A stretch of DNA of 64,000 nucleotides from Symbiodinium natans (Eukaryota; Sar; Dinophyceae; Suessiales; Symbiodiniaceae), in contig CAJNDS010002635.1 in NCBI GenBank assembly GCA_905221605.1, positions 439,001-503,000 of the forward strand, given 5' to 3'. The notes beneath the pieces were generated by a model, which was given only the letters and a program-made list of their open reading frames with translations, did no database searches and was not told the origin of the DNA. Both the position numbers and the translations under genes were made by a program. Shown in pieces: positions 35,757 to 45,727 of this stretch (its first letter is position 1; each line of letters starts with the position of its first letter).

Positions 35757-37625
35757 CCAAGGTGCTCAGTGGGCCATTCCGCCAAAGCAGCGGGGCCCGG
35801 GTTGCTCCAGCCCCTCATAAGGAAGATTAGGGTTAAGGGTTTAGGGTTTAGGGTTAAGGGTTAAGGGTTTAGGGCTCAGGGATTAGGAGTTAGCGGGTTT
35901 AGGGTTAGGGCGTCTTGGGTTTGCGTGTAGGGTTTGGGAGGTTTAGGCTTAGGGATTCAGGGCTCAGGAATCAGGTTTCTATAGAGTTCAGCCGTAGATT
36001 GCCCTAAACCATAAACCCTAAACCCTGAACCCTAAACCCTCTGGTGCCCATGAAAGGACGTCTCCCACAGCCCAGGGGGCCTTTTTGTCTCTCGGAAAGC
36101 CCAAACATCCCCAAACCCTAAACCCTAAAGCCTAAAGCCTAAAGCCTAAACCCTAAACACCAAAAAAATCTTAAGACCCCGCAGCTCTTCCCCCAAATGC
36201 CAAGCATGACTCTCCAAGCCATTTGGCCATGCCTTGCCCTGAGCCCAAGCTCAAGCCCGTACGCGGGGCCTACCTCCTCCTTCCGGGGGCTTTCGGGCTG
36301 GCCCTTCTGAGTGTAGGGTTTAGGGTTTAGGGTTTAGGGTTTAAGGTTTAGGGTTTAGGGTTTAGGGTGTAGGGTTTAGGGTCTCTTTTCAAGAGCTTTA
36401 AAACGGGGAGTCTGTCGCTTTTGACCGACAACAGCAGAAGCAGTTGCAGCACTACCCCATCTCCTCCCAGGGCTTCCTGTTGGTTAGTAGGGAATGAGGG
36501 AAGTAGACCTCATTCCCCCATTCCCTGCTGACCAACAGGAAGAAGAAGGGGCCCCCCAAACCCTAAACCCTAAACCCTGAACCCTGAACCCTAAACCCTA
36601 AACCATGAACCCTAAACCCTAAACCCTAAACCCTAAACCCTAAACCCTAAACCCTAAACCCTAAACCCTAAACCCTAAACCCTAAACCCAAACCGGCCTG
36701 TTGAACAGCCGGTCGAGCTTCTCCCACTCATGGAGCGGGAAGAACTTCGAGATGACGCCCAGCTGCAGGGTTTAGGGTTTAGGGTTTAGGGTTTAGGGTT
36801 TAGGGTTTAGGGTTTAGGGTTTAGGGTTTAGGGTTTAGGGTTTGGGGTTGCAAGGGATGGCGACACACGGCTGCTCTAAGTTGCTGGCAGGCTCCATGAA
36901 CCCCTAAGGCTCAAAACAGCCCAAAAACCCTATGCAAGAAGGCCTTTGGGCCCAAGAGCCCTTAAATAAGAGTCCCCGTCGCGCTTCAAACATCCAACCG
37001 TTCTGCCCTGCTACACGGGCCCAGACTACCCAACAAAAGCCAAAAGCAGCACCCAATAAGAGTCCTTGAACCCTCACGGTAAGACACTCCAGAGCACACA
37101 ACCAAATGAACCTTAAAATTGGGGGGAATATACCCTGACTACTATAATTCCTACTAAGGTGTATGAACCCTAAACCCTTTTTAGGGTTCATTAGTTCCCA
37201 AAGGAGCTCCCCTAAACCCTAAACCCTAAACCCTAAAACCCTGAACCCTAAACTCTGCACTTTGTTTCTTTCCCCCCTCCTTCTCCATCTCCACGATGCT
37301 GAAAAGCGAGCGCAGGTGCCGCCGTGTTAAGCGCAGCTGCCTTAATCCAGTACAGGTTGGGATGTTCTCCACCTTATACTAACAGCCCTAAACCCGAAAC
37401 CCTAAACCTTAAACCCTAAACCCTAAACCCTAGACCCTTAATAGGGATTACGATAGGGGGTACGATCATCCCTATTATGGGCTGTTAGTATAAGGGGGAG
37501 CATCCCAAAGTGCAGCTGAGGCAGCACCACCCACAAGGCCATGAAACGTAATACCCCGGTGAACTTCAACTCAGACCCTGGCTCTGGCACGGTGAACGGT
37601 TCCACCTCACAAAAGAGCGAGGAAG
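35757..37625 (-). CDS. Upstream exons, probably N-terminal part of the anoctamin-like gene
   Basis: Minus exons: 37505-37625 (VEPFTVPEPGSELKFTGVLR, FMALWVVLPQLH), 37270-37352 (YWIKAAALNTAAPALAFQHR), 36702-36768 (QLGVISKFFPLHEWEKLDRL), ~36185-36305 (GQPESPRKEEVGPAYG), ~36060-36115 and 35757-35825 (GWSNPGPAALAEWPTEHLG). The ISKFFPLHE segment resembles the FPLHD motif of anoctamin N-termini. The first two may belong to another gene. Confidence 0.45.
36486..36540. mobile_element. Small inverted repeat
   Basis: CTGTTGGTTAGTAGGGAATG and CATTCCCTGCTGACCAACAG are inverted around 15 bp. The same words occur at 7.5 and 22.65 kb, a third size class of hairpin. Confidence 0.6.
36596..36850. repeat. Telomeric tracts in opposite orientation around an exon
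   Basis: CCCTAAA (36596-36688) and TTTAGGG (36771-36850) converge on the exon at 36702-36768, so that the exon sits between inverted telomeric arms. Confidence 0.9.
37098..37202. mobile_element. Family A element
   Basis: CCAAATGAACCTTAAAATTGG to TATAATTCCTACTAAGG and TTAGGGTTCATTAGTTCCCAAAGG. Confidence 0.65.
37353..37506. mobile_element. Family E element, copy 1
   Basis: Ends TTGGGATGTTCTCCACCTTA and GTATAAGGGGGAGCATCCCA, with inner ACTAACAGCCC / GGGCTGTTAGT. A CCCTAAA tract sits inside. The minus exons on each side may join across it as LPQLH-LYWIKAAAL. Confidence 0.75.
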
Positions 37626-37630
37626 GAAGT

Positions 37631-37740
37631 AGCCCTAAGGGTCCATGTACCTCATTCTTGTCTACTTGGGTCCCGAGAAGTCCCGAAATAGGAGGTGCTT
37701 GAAGGCCCAAGGATTGTCTAGGTACATGGACCCTTAGGGG
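37631..37740. mobile_element. Family D element, copy 4
   Basis: Arms CCCTAAGGGTCCATGTACCT and AGGTACATGGACCCTTAGGG, perfect inverted repeats. Confidence 0.85.
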
Positions 37741-37827
37741 AATGCAGCTGATTGACATCTAACGAGCTGTGAAGAAGCAAGAGTCAGTCTTGTATCGTCA
37801 GAACTCGTCGCAGGTACAAGTGGGGGT

Positions 37828-37922
37828 TTCCAAAAATAGGGGTGCCCTTCTTGGGGATCCCTGGAAATGGGGATTCTCTTCTGTTTGGGTATAACAGGGG
37901 AACCCCCTATTTTGGGAAATGC
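37828..37922. mobile_element. Family F element, copy 2
   Basis: CAAAAATAGGGGTGCCCTTC and GGGGAACCCCCTATTTTGGG are inverted ends, with CTTGGGGATCC inside. Confidence 0.6.
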
Positions 37923-37998
37923 CCACGAGCCTTGTCGGCAATGGCACGGGTGTAGCGAACCTGGGTCTCTACTAGCAACGAAGGGTTGCGGGTTTAGC

Positions 37999-38080
37999 GC
38001 CCTCTTCGCCTACAGTTTTATGGGTTTACTTACAAATTAAGGGTAGCTCCTACTAAACTGTAGGTAAATAGCGTCCCAGG
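37999..38080. mobile_element. Family H element, copy 1
   Basis: CGCCTACAGTTTTATGGGTT and CTACTAAACTGTAGGTAAAT are inverted, ending AGCGTCCCAGG. Related pieces lie at 10.2, 27.9 and 59.63 kb. Confidence 0.6.
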
Positions 38081-38320
38081 TAGCGTCCTCTTCGCCGGGG
38101 TATAAGCAGGCAAAACACCCTAAACCCTAAACCCTAAACCCTAAACCCTAAACCCTTTTCGGGGTTGGGCTGGGAGGAGGTGGGGTGGAGGGAGGGAGGG
38201 CGCTTGGAGTTCGGGGACACCTATTTTCGGAACATGCGTGGCATAGAGCTTTCTTGCATCTGCATGTTTGCACATGCTGGCTCTGGGATGAAGCCTCGTA
38301 TCTCTCCACAGACTTGAGAA

Positions 38321-38437
38321 CCTCAAAGCAAGTCAACCACCACTATAAGTTGATGATGAAGTTTGGCAAATGATGTCGCCCCAACCGACGACAGCATGGA
38401 AAAACTTCAAAGCAAGTCAACCGCCACTAGAAGTTCG
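38321..38437. repeat. Direct duplication of a coding-like segment
   Basis: CTCAAAGCAAGTCAACCACC and TTCAAAGCAAGTCAACCGCC, each followed by ACTAnAAGTT, lie 82 bp apart. The intervening DNA could be a small intron. Confidence 0.7.
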
Positions 38438-38571
38438 GTCTGAGCCAAGTGGCGTAGTGCGGGAATTCATTGGTGATCTTCTCGCCGGGGACCAGGCCAT
38501 CCGTGTATACTTCAAGATGCCAATCCTAAGGGATCCAACCGCACCATGGCCAGCCGGAATAAGTTACTACT
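38410..38571 (+). CDS. Plus-strand exon
   Basis: Reads PPLEVRSEPSGVVREFIGDL then LAGDQAIRVYFKMPILRDPT. Later plus exons appear at 38692-38776 (ARAIPEAWTPLALRVSVGHV) and 38843-38905 (CDVILRFQGPLAAPLAVLQT). No family recognised. Confidence 0.5.
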
Positions 38572-38905
38572 AGCATTAACTTAGGGCCCCTATATAATTG
38601 CACTAGAATAACCCCCAAAACTCTAAACCCTAAACCCTAAACCCTAGACCCTAGACCCTAAACCCTAGACCCCATTCAGGCCCCTACAGTATTTCTGCCC
38701 GGCCCGGGCCATCCCTGAGGCGTGGACACCGCTGGCATTGCGCGTCTCGGTGGGGCACGTGCCCTCCTGCGCGTACCCTAAACCCTAAACCCTAAACCCT
38801 AAACCCTAAACAACCCTAAACCCTAAACCCTTAACCCTAAGTGTGATGTCATCTTGCGATTCCAAGGTCCCCTGGCAGCTCCCCTTGCAGTGCTACAAAC
38901 TCCCT

Positions 38906-39000
38906 CCCTGAAGACCAACTGAACCCGAAAATTGGGATCGTATACCCTACTTCTGCTACAACCCTTATCAAGTTATACGGAGCAATATGGAGCTATAAGC
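38906..39000. mobile_element. Family A element, right end lost
   Basis: Left end CCCTGAAGACCAACTGAACCC, then GATCGTATACCCTACTTC. The right arm is replaced by a CCCTAAA tract. Confidence 0.5.
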
Positions 39001-39165
39001 CCCTAAACCCTAAACCCTAAACCCTAAACCCTAAACCCTAAACCCTAAACCCTAAACCCTAAACCCTAGACCCTAGACCCTAGACCCTAGACCCTAGACC
39101 CTAGACCCTAGACCCTAGACCCTAGACCCTAGACCCTAAACCCTAAACCCAACCCTAAGCCCTAA
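39000..39165. repeat. Telomeric tract with a homogenised CCCTAGA block
   Basis: CCCTAAA to 39063, then ten or more consecutive CCCTAGA units to 39133, then CCCTAAA again. Confidence 0.95.
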
Positions 39166-39585
39166 ACCCCAAATGATCTGAAGGGCCCTGCAAAGCGTGG
39201 CCCTGTTTCGGGGATGTGGTTGAGTTTACGGTTTACGGTTTAGGGTTTATGGTTTCGGGTTTAGGGGTTCAGGGTTTGGGGTTTAGGGTTTCGGGTTTAG
39301 GGGTTTAGGGCTGAGGGTTCAGGGACTGCTGAAACAAATAAACCCACGGATGTACCTCAGTTACATCTATAATCCCAAGAATGGCATCATGTCGTGGTCT
39401 CCTTCTTCATCGCCTTGTGGTAGGTTTCTGGCTTCAACCTTGCTCTCGCCTGCTTTCGGGTTTAGGGTTTGGGAATTGAGGTTTAAGGCTTAGATTTTGG
39501 GTTCAGAGTTTGGGGTTTGGGGTTTAGGGTTTAGGGCTCAGCCACTTTGGTGCAAAGGCAAGAGTACATCAGCCACCGAAAAGGG

Positions 39586-39672
39586 AAGAAAGCTTGCGTT
39601 CTTGCCGTGCCTCCGCAAACTCCGCGACCTTAGAGCTGAGGTCGTTGCTAGTCTGAGCAACGTATTCAGGGT
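39586..39672 (-). CDS. Minus-strand exon with coiled-coil character
   Basis: Reads EYVAQTSNDLSSKVAEFAEA then RQERKLSSLFGG before a stop. Another minus frame at 39925-39998 reads FVLFKAKDIDEVPRQRS and a stop. These may be C-termini of separate genes or read-through into introns. Confidence 0.45.
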
Positions 39673-40016
39673 TTAGGGTTTAGGGTTTAGGGGCTGAACG
39701 TATTTGAACCAGTCCAAAACAGCGCCCAGCAAAACCCTGACCCCTAGAAACCCCATGCCTTAAGAACCTACTGTGTCTTTTCTGGCCTCTGAAAACGGGG
39801 CTTTCGCTTGTCATAAGAGATGCCTAGAACATATTAGGCTCTTTGGGGTTCTTAAGGTGGACGCTAAACCCTAAACCCTAAACCCTAAACCCTAAACCCT
39901 AAACCCTAAACCGGCAGTGAGTGATGAATCTCTAGCTCCGTTGCCGTGGCACCTCATCGATGTCTTTTGCTTTGAAAAGCACGAACCTCGGCCAGGGGGG
40001 GATGCGTGGGGGGGAG

Positions 40017-40262
40017 GGTTTAGGGTTTAGGGTTTAGGGTTTAGGGTTTAGGGTTTAGGGTTTAGGGTTTAGGGTTTAGGGTTTAGGGTTTAGGGTTTAG
40101 GGTTTAGGGTTTAGGGTTTAGGGTTTAGGGTTTAGGGTTTAGGGTTTAGGGTTAGGTTTAGGGTTTAGGGTTTAGGGTTTAGGGTTTAGGGTTTAGGGTT
40201 TAGGGTTTAGGGTTTAGGGTTTAGGGTTTAGGGTTTAGGGTTTAGGGTTTAGGGTTTAGGGT
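40017..40262. repeat. Longest clean telomeric tract in the window
   Basis: About 35 TTTAGGG units with a single base loss at 40150. Confidence 0.98.
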
Positions 40263-40625
40263 TATGGGGTAGTTCTCTGAATTTGGGTCCCTTTTTGGAG
40301 GTCCCTTTTTGACGGCCGCCTTATCATAGGTGGCCAAACAGGGCACGTGATTTAGGACACGACCCATCTATTGCCAAGAGGGGGATACCAAGGGAATGTT
40401 GAGGCGTGCGAGGGATCTCGGGGGCGAACCCGGCCCCCTTATTGAGGGAATTTTTAGGGGGGGGCGGTTTAGGATTCAGAGAACTACCCCATAACCCTAA
40501 ACCCTAAACCCGAAACCCTAAACCCCAAACCCTATAAACCCTAAACCCTAAACCCTAAACCCCAGGTGGGGGTTTAGGGTTTTTGGGGCACCTTTGCACC
40601 GTCGGAACTGAAGTTGGAGACCCCT

Positions 40626-42510
40626 TCAGACCAGCGGCGTCTCGTCACCATCAATGGACTCGAACTGTTGAATCTCGTAGCCGCTGCCTTGAGTCGCTAT
40701 ACCGTTCTTAGGGGTTTAGGGTTTAGGGTTTAGGGTTTAGGGTTTAGGGTTTAGGGTTTAGGGATTAAGTTCTTAAGGGAGGGGGGTTCAAGGGGGGTAT
40801 GTGACCCAAGGTTCCTTCACACTCCCCACTACCAACTACTCCCAAATAAGGCTCCCTAAGCTTCCCTCGACTTCCGAGGTTGTCTCAAGGGCTGGTTATG
40901 GCCCATGACCATCCGAACACAAGCGTTTACGGTTTAGGGTCGAGGGTCCTTGGGATACTTCCCAAAAGAGTACGCCTTGGTTCCATCTTCGATGACGGTT
41001 GCAATATTTTTCTTCTTCTCATGCATGAATAGAAGCTGGCTACGGCTACGGTGATGCAGGGCGACGAGAAAACCCATTACGAACCCTAAAATTGGGGTCA
41101 TATGCCATATACTACTGCCTTTAACTCCTATGATAGGTTATATGAGCCTAAGCCCTCAGCCCTAAGCCCTAAACCCCTAAACCCAAAACTAAGCCCTAAA
41201 CCCTTTTAGGGTTCACTTGGTCCACAAGGATCGGAGTGCAGTCGTGCAGTCTCCACGGTACTTCTGGCTGCAGCCATGGGCGCCCTCAAGCAGGTCCCAC
41301 ACTTTGGACCACGCCATGTCAACAAGGTCCTCGGAGGGAGGAGGGGGCACACACACATCGGTTCAGGGTTCAGGGTTTAATTAGGGTTCAGGGCTTAATT
41401 AGGGTTTAGGGTTTAGGGTTTGGGGTTTAGGGTTTAGGGTTTAGGGTTTAGGGTTTAGGGACACACGTGTACACACCGCCTTGCAGGCAGCTGAACAGCA
41501 AGCTCTTCGGAAAATTGAAAGAAAGCCCCAGCCTTCAGGGTGAGAGGCTTGGGGAACGTGGGCAAGGCTGTGTCATCGGTCACGAGGAAAAGCGTCTGCA
41601 CTCAGAAGCAGGTGGGGTCTTCACAAGCCGTCAAATTCCCCGAAGACATGCACGACACACATGTGCACCATCATTAAATGGTATGGACATGATCCTTATA
41701 TATAATATACAATATATAGACATTGATATAAAATACAAATACGAAGAAGAATATTAATCATTAAAATAAAAAATCTCACAATCACAATCAACAAAATAAA
41801 ACCACAGCGCCCGGCCTAAATTGAGGACCCCAAAAGGGGCCATAATTTACGGAAGTCGTACACAGCTGTGAAATGGCTCAGCGCTTTCAGGCGCCTTCCA
41901 CGTGGCCTCTGGATCCTTGATCTCAGCCTTACCTGAGCTGAACAGGGCTCCGGGCTTAGGGATTCAAGGGACTTTGGGGAAACCCTAAACCCTAAACCCT
42001 AAACCCTAAACCCTAAACCCTAAACCCTAAACCCTAAAACCCTCAACCGGCAGCAGTAGAGGCACAGGGTTTATGTGGGGAAGTTGGGATGGACCTTGGG
42101 AGTTGTTGTGGACTTACTCTTAGGGGCTGAATACCCTGGCTCAAACCCTAAACCCTAAACCCTAAACCCTAAACCCTAAACCCTAAACCCTAAACCCTAA
42201 ACCCTAAACCCTAAACCCTAAACCCTAAACCCTAAACCCTAAACCCTAAACCCTAAACCCTAACCCTAAACCCTAAAGTAAGAGGGATTTTAACCAAAAA
42301 GCTTAACCACCCAGCCCCTAAGTACTACGACTTTGGGAACTCCCTTGGCTTTTCGAGTTTTGGGCTTTATGGTTTCGGGTTTCTGGGTGCGGCCCGCACG
42401 ACTCGGGCAACACTCGAGAGCGCCGAATCTACGATCTTGACCGCTGAGGCGAGCCTAAACTGTATTCTGAGCTTTGTCAATATGCTTGCTTGCCAGTCTC
42501 TCGGCACATC
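40626..42510 (-). CDS. Minus-strand gene with clear C-terminus
   Basis: Exons in order: ~42380-42510 (DWQASILTKLRIQFRLASAV, KIVDSALSSVARVVRAAPR), 41865-41955 (KAEIKDPEATWKAPESAEPF), 41236-41337 (EDLVDMAWSKVWDLLEGAHG, CSQKYRGDCTTALR), 40977-41045 (FMHEKKKNIATVIEDGTKA) and 40626-40708 (NGIATQGSGYEIQQFESIDG, DETPLV, stop). Exon 41236-41337 ends at a family A element with donor GATCC. No domain recognised. I cannot show that all exons belong to one gene. Confidence 0.5.
40768..40855. mobile_element. Family O element, copy 2
   Basis: GTTCTTAAGGGAGGGGGGTTC, GGGGGGTATGTGACCCAAGG and ACTCCCCACTACCAACTACT, parallel to 31.89-31.97 kb. Confidence 0.55.
41083..41230. mobile_element. Family A element with telomere-like insert
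   Basis: TACGAACCCTAAAATTGGGG, TATGCCATATACTACTGC, then CCCTAAGCC/CCCTAAA units inside the right-arm motif, ending TTCACTTGGTCCACAAGG. Confidence 0.65.
42144..42275. repeat. Telomeric tract (CCCTAAA)n
   Basis: About eighteen units. A smaller tract lies at 41984-42050. Confidence 0.95.
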
Positions 42511-42584
42511 CATATACATATATATATATATATACAACAATAATAAACATGAATATTCTAAACAGATCACTCACTTCTGTGTTA

Positions 42585-42698
42585 ATGTTCAAGTTCGTCG
42601 CACTCCCTCTGCTTGCCATCGCGGCTCCCTGTTCCGGCGTGAAGATGGGAAACACCAGGGCGAAGTGCCAAGACCTTGATATCGGCGCGTCGGCATGA
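42585..42698 (+). CDS. Candidate start of a secreted protein
   Basis: The ATG at 42585 opens MFKFVALPLLAIAAPCSG, a good signal peptide (Lys, hydrophobic core, small residues before the predicted cleavage), followed by VKMGNTRAKCQDLDIG. The ORF ends at TGA 42696-42698, but a splice before it is likely. It lies head to head with the minus exon at 42.4-42.5 kb; a TA microsatellite separates them. Confidence 0.45.
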   Translation: MFKFVALPLLAIAAPCSGVKMGNTRAKCQDLDIGASA

Positions 42699-42906
42699 AC
42701 GTCAAATCCGGCAAGTTCCCCGAATAATCTTGGCTTGGGGGTTCATAAACCGCTAAAGGGTTTGGGGTTTAGGGGTTTCTACTCCTTCTGCTGAAGTTTC
42801 AGGGCGCGTTAACACTGGATCCACAGTGCCACTGCCCCTGGCTCCCTAAACCCTAAACCCTAAACCCTAAACCCTAAACCCCAAACCCTAAACCCTAAAC
42901 CCTCAG

Positions 42907-43690
42907 TCAAGGCACCGAACGCGACGGCTCAGCTCGAATCCCAGGAGCTTGATGCTCTGCTTCGCCTTCCATACAGGCATCCACTTGGCCATGCTGCAAG
43001 ACGTGCGGCAGAGTTCCGAGTTGGGTTTAGGGTTTCGGGTTTAGGGTTTCGGGTTCAGGGTTCAGGGCTTAGCGTTTCGGGTCCACGAAACCAGATCGGG
43101 CAGATGAGCGTGAGGATCTGGCTTACACATGCATCTCACACGATCATTTCGACGCACCTTAGGCAGGTCGGTTGTAGCCCAACAAGCAAGAATACAATGG
43201 AAACTCCCAGAGAGCAGACTGCACTGACTGCACAAACCAATGCTTCGGATTCCGACATTTCGATGCTGAGATGGCTTGCGCGGTCAACCCCCTGCAGAAG
43301 CACGGGAGCCGAAGAACGACCCTAGCCCCCGCACCCCCCCCCGGTTTAGGGTTTAGGGTTTAGGGTTTAGGGTAGGACTACAAGCAGTCGCCTCGACTTA
43401 CTGGATTCAACTTCCACTTTCTGAATACCGGCACCCAGTTCCATTTGAGGGAAGACACCAAATTTTGAGAATAACTGTTGCATCAAACCCTAATAAACCC
43501 TAAAGCCTAAACCCTAAACCCGGTTCGCTGAGGTTCCCGGGATGGTTCGGGGCGCCTCGGTGGTCTGCAGCAGAGGCGTGGTGTCGGATCCCGCCATCTG
43601 AGGTCCCGCACTCTCTCCCCGACTCTCCCCCGGACTTTGGCAGCTGGGCAGCCGAACTGCTGCGCGAATGCAAGTTGGAGTCAGAGTTTA
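42907..43690 (+). CDS. Plus exons, probably of the candidate secreted protein
   Basis: 42907-~43024 reads VKAPNATAQLESQELDALLR then LPYRHPLGHAARRAAEF. ~43090-43160 reads DRADEREDLAYTCISHDHF. ~43215-43325 reads DCTDCTNQCFGFRHFDAEMA. 43377-43468 reads DYKQSPRLTGFNFHFLNTGT and may end at TGA 43466-43468. 43585-43690 reads PPSEVPHSLPDSPPDFGSWA then AELLRECKLESE. The cysteine-rich segment fits an extracellular protein. Confidence 0.5.
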
Positions 43691-43989
43691 GGGTTTATAG
43701 GGTTCCGGAGAAAGGGTTTCAGAATTTAGGGCTATAGGGTTTAGTGTTCAGGGCGGTTTCAAAAAGGGGCATCCAGAGCCATGAGAGAACCTGCAGGTCG
43801 AAAACTGTGCTCAGGCTCGAAATTCCAGCCTTCCCTTTTTCGCTGCAAAGAGCATGTTCCATCTGTACAGGAAGCGGCCAGGTCACAAAGTCACCAGGAC
43901 TGGATGGGCGCATCTGGCAGGACACGTTGAGGACACGTCGGATGACATCTTGGGTCCAGTTCGTGCAGACCAGGCGTCAGGATGAATCA

Positions 43990-44098
43990 ACTACTAGTTG
44001 CTTAAGAACCCTGAACAAAATAAAGACACTTATTCCTTATTGAGGGTAATATAGGGATTATTATTCTTCATTCTTCTGGGGTTCCTAAGCAAATAGTA
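43990..44098. mobile_element. Family G element, third copy
   Basis: TAGTTGCTTAAGAACCCTGA and CTTCTGGGGTTCCTAAGCAAA are inverted, with TTCCTTATTGAGGGTAAT inside. Confidence 0.75.
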
Positions 44099-44321
44099 GG
44101 ATAGCTGCGCGTTCCGGCGCATCCTCCGTCAGGGCGGGGGATCTGGGGCCCAGGGGCAGAACCACATATATGTACAAATTAAAAACACATATACATATAC
44201 ATACACATCGACACACGTATGCAAAATACAACAACAAGATCGCCGGGGTGCGGCTGTGTCTTTTCTGAAGCTGAGACATATTCATCGTTGTTTTTGCGAC
44301 GTCTTTGAACGCAAAAGATTG

Positions 44322-44428
44322 GGATGTTCCCCCCCCCCCCTATACTGGCAGTTCTTAGTAAGGATTATAGTGCCCCCTATGTTTTCCCCTTTCAAGGGCT
44401 GTGAGTATAAGGGGGAACATCCCAAGTA
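44322..44428. mobile_element. Family E element, copy 2
   Basis: Ends ATTGGGATGTTCCCCCCCCC and GTATAAGGGGGAACATCCCA, with a C-tract in the left arm. Confidence 0.75.
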
Positions 44429-44636
44429 GAAGATCGTGTGGTCAGACATAGATTTCGAGGACTTAGAAGAGCGCGGGGCTCGGAACAGAAAAAAATAGAC
44501 AGAGGGTGCCACCATGGCAGGGGGCATGTATACACACACATGCATGTACATGGGTACAAATCCAGATGCAAAATACAAACAAATGTAAATAGAAGTACAT
44601 GAACGAATCATTACCTATAGATATGCATATTAGGTG

Positions 44637-44639
<3 letters not shown>

Positions 44640-44681
<42 letters not shown>

Positions 44682-44885
44682 GACATATGTATGTACGACA
44701 TGTACATACACTTCGAACATTCCCTCCCTCAACCTAAGAATCTTGGTGTGGGATATCTGAGGATGGGCACTGAAAGGATACTTTGGGATTCTCTGGGCAG
44801 GATTCTCTTTGAGTCCACCCAACCCACGCCGAGGGGCAGCAACTCGCGATGCTGAGCGGTGTGTCACGTGCAGGCGCGGGTTCAC
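44640..44885 (-). CDS. Possible exon next to a TA microsatellite
   Basis: A coding-like minus frame (HRSASRVAAPRRGLGGLKEN then SAHPQISHTKILRLREGMF) runs into (TA)n at 44640-44680, where it stops being meaningful. Confidence 0.35.
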
Positions 44886-44952
44886 AGGAAACTAACCTAG
44901 GGGCTGGACAACCCTACAGTAGCCCAAAACTGCTTAGCCTTGTAGATAGATG

Positions 44953-45058
<106 letters not shown>

Positions 45059-45339
45059 AGTAGGATTCTATATAACCAAATATAAATAAATAAATATATA
45101 TATATATATATAATTATAGAGTAGGATTCTATATAACCAAAAGGGTGAAAGGTCACCTATAGGCCAGTCCCTAAGACAAAGTCCGGCGCCTCCCGCCAGG
45201 TTTCCCGGAGGGTTTTGGCAGAAAGCCTCGGGGACGGAGGGAAGAGAAGCACAGCTCGACAGAGTCGGGGATGCATGGAGGTTTAGGGTTTAGGGTTTAG
45301 GGTTTAGGGTGTAGGGTTTAGGGTTTAGGGTTTAGGGGT

Positions 45340-45440
45340 GTTTCCCAAATTGCAGGGGAGGTGCCTTATTGGGGTCCTCATTACAAGGAAATCCTATTTG
45401 CGGGTCTCTTTTAGGGGTCACTTATTTTCGTAAACCCCCA
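45340..45440. mobile_element. Family F element, copy 3
   Basis: GGTGCCTTATTGGGGTCCTC, ACAAGGAAATCCTATTTGCGG and GGGGTCACTTATTTTCGTAA. Confidence 0.5.
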
Positions 45441-45727
45441 CATCGGTGAGATAGCTCGAAATCACAGATGACGGCCTCTCAGCCCTCTCCAGTCAGCAGG
45501 AGATAGGCCCACCCTAAACCCTAAACCCTCTCCTTGCCAGACTCTTGTCAATCCGAGCATGTACCTCAGAGCAGCAAGCAGAACCCGGAAGCACAGTAGA
45601 CACTGAGAAGCCTCAACTCAACCCTAAAAGACCATAAACCCTAACCCGAGCCCGAAACCCTAAAACACCATAAAGCCTCCACCCGAAACACCCTAAACCC
45701 TAAACCACGAAGGGCTGAGGCCTGTAG

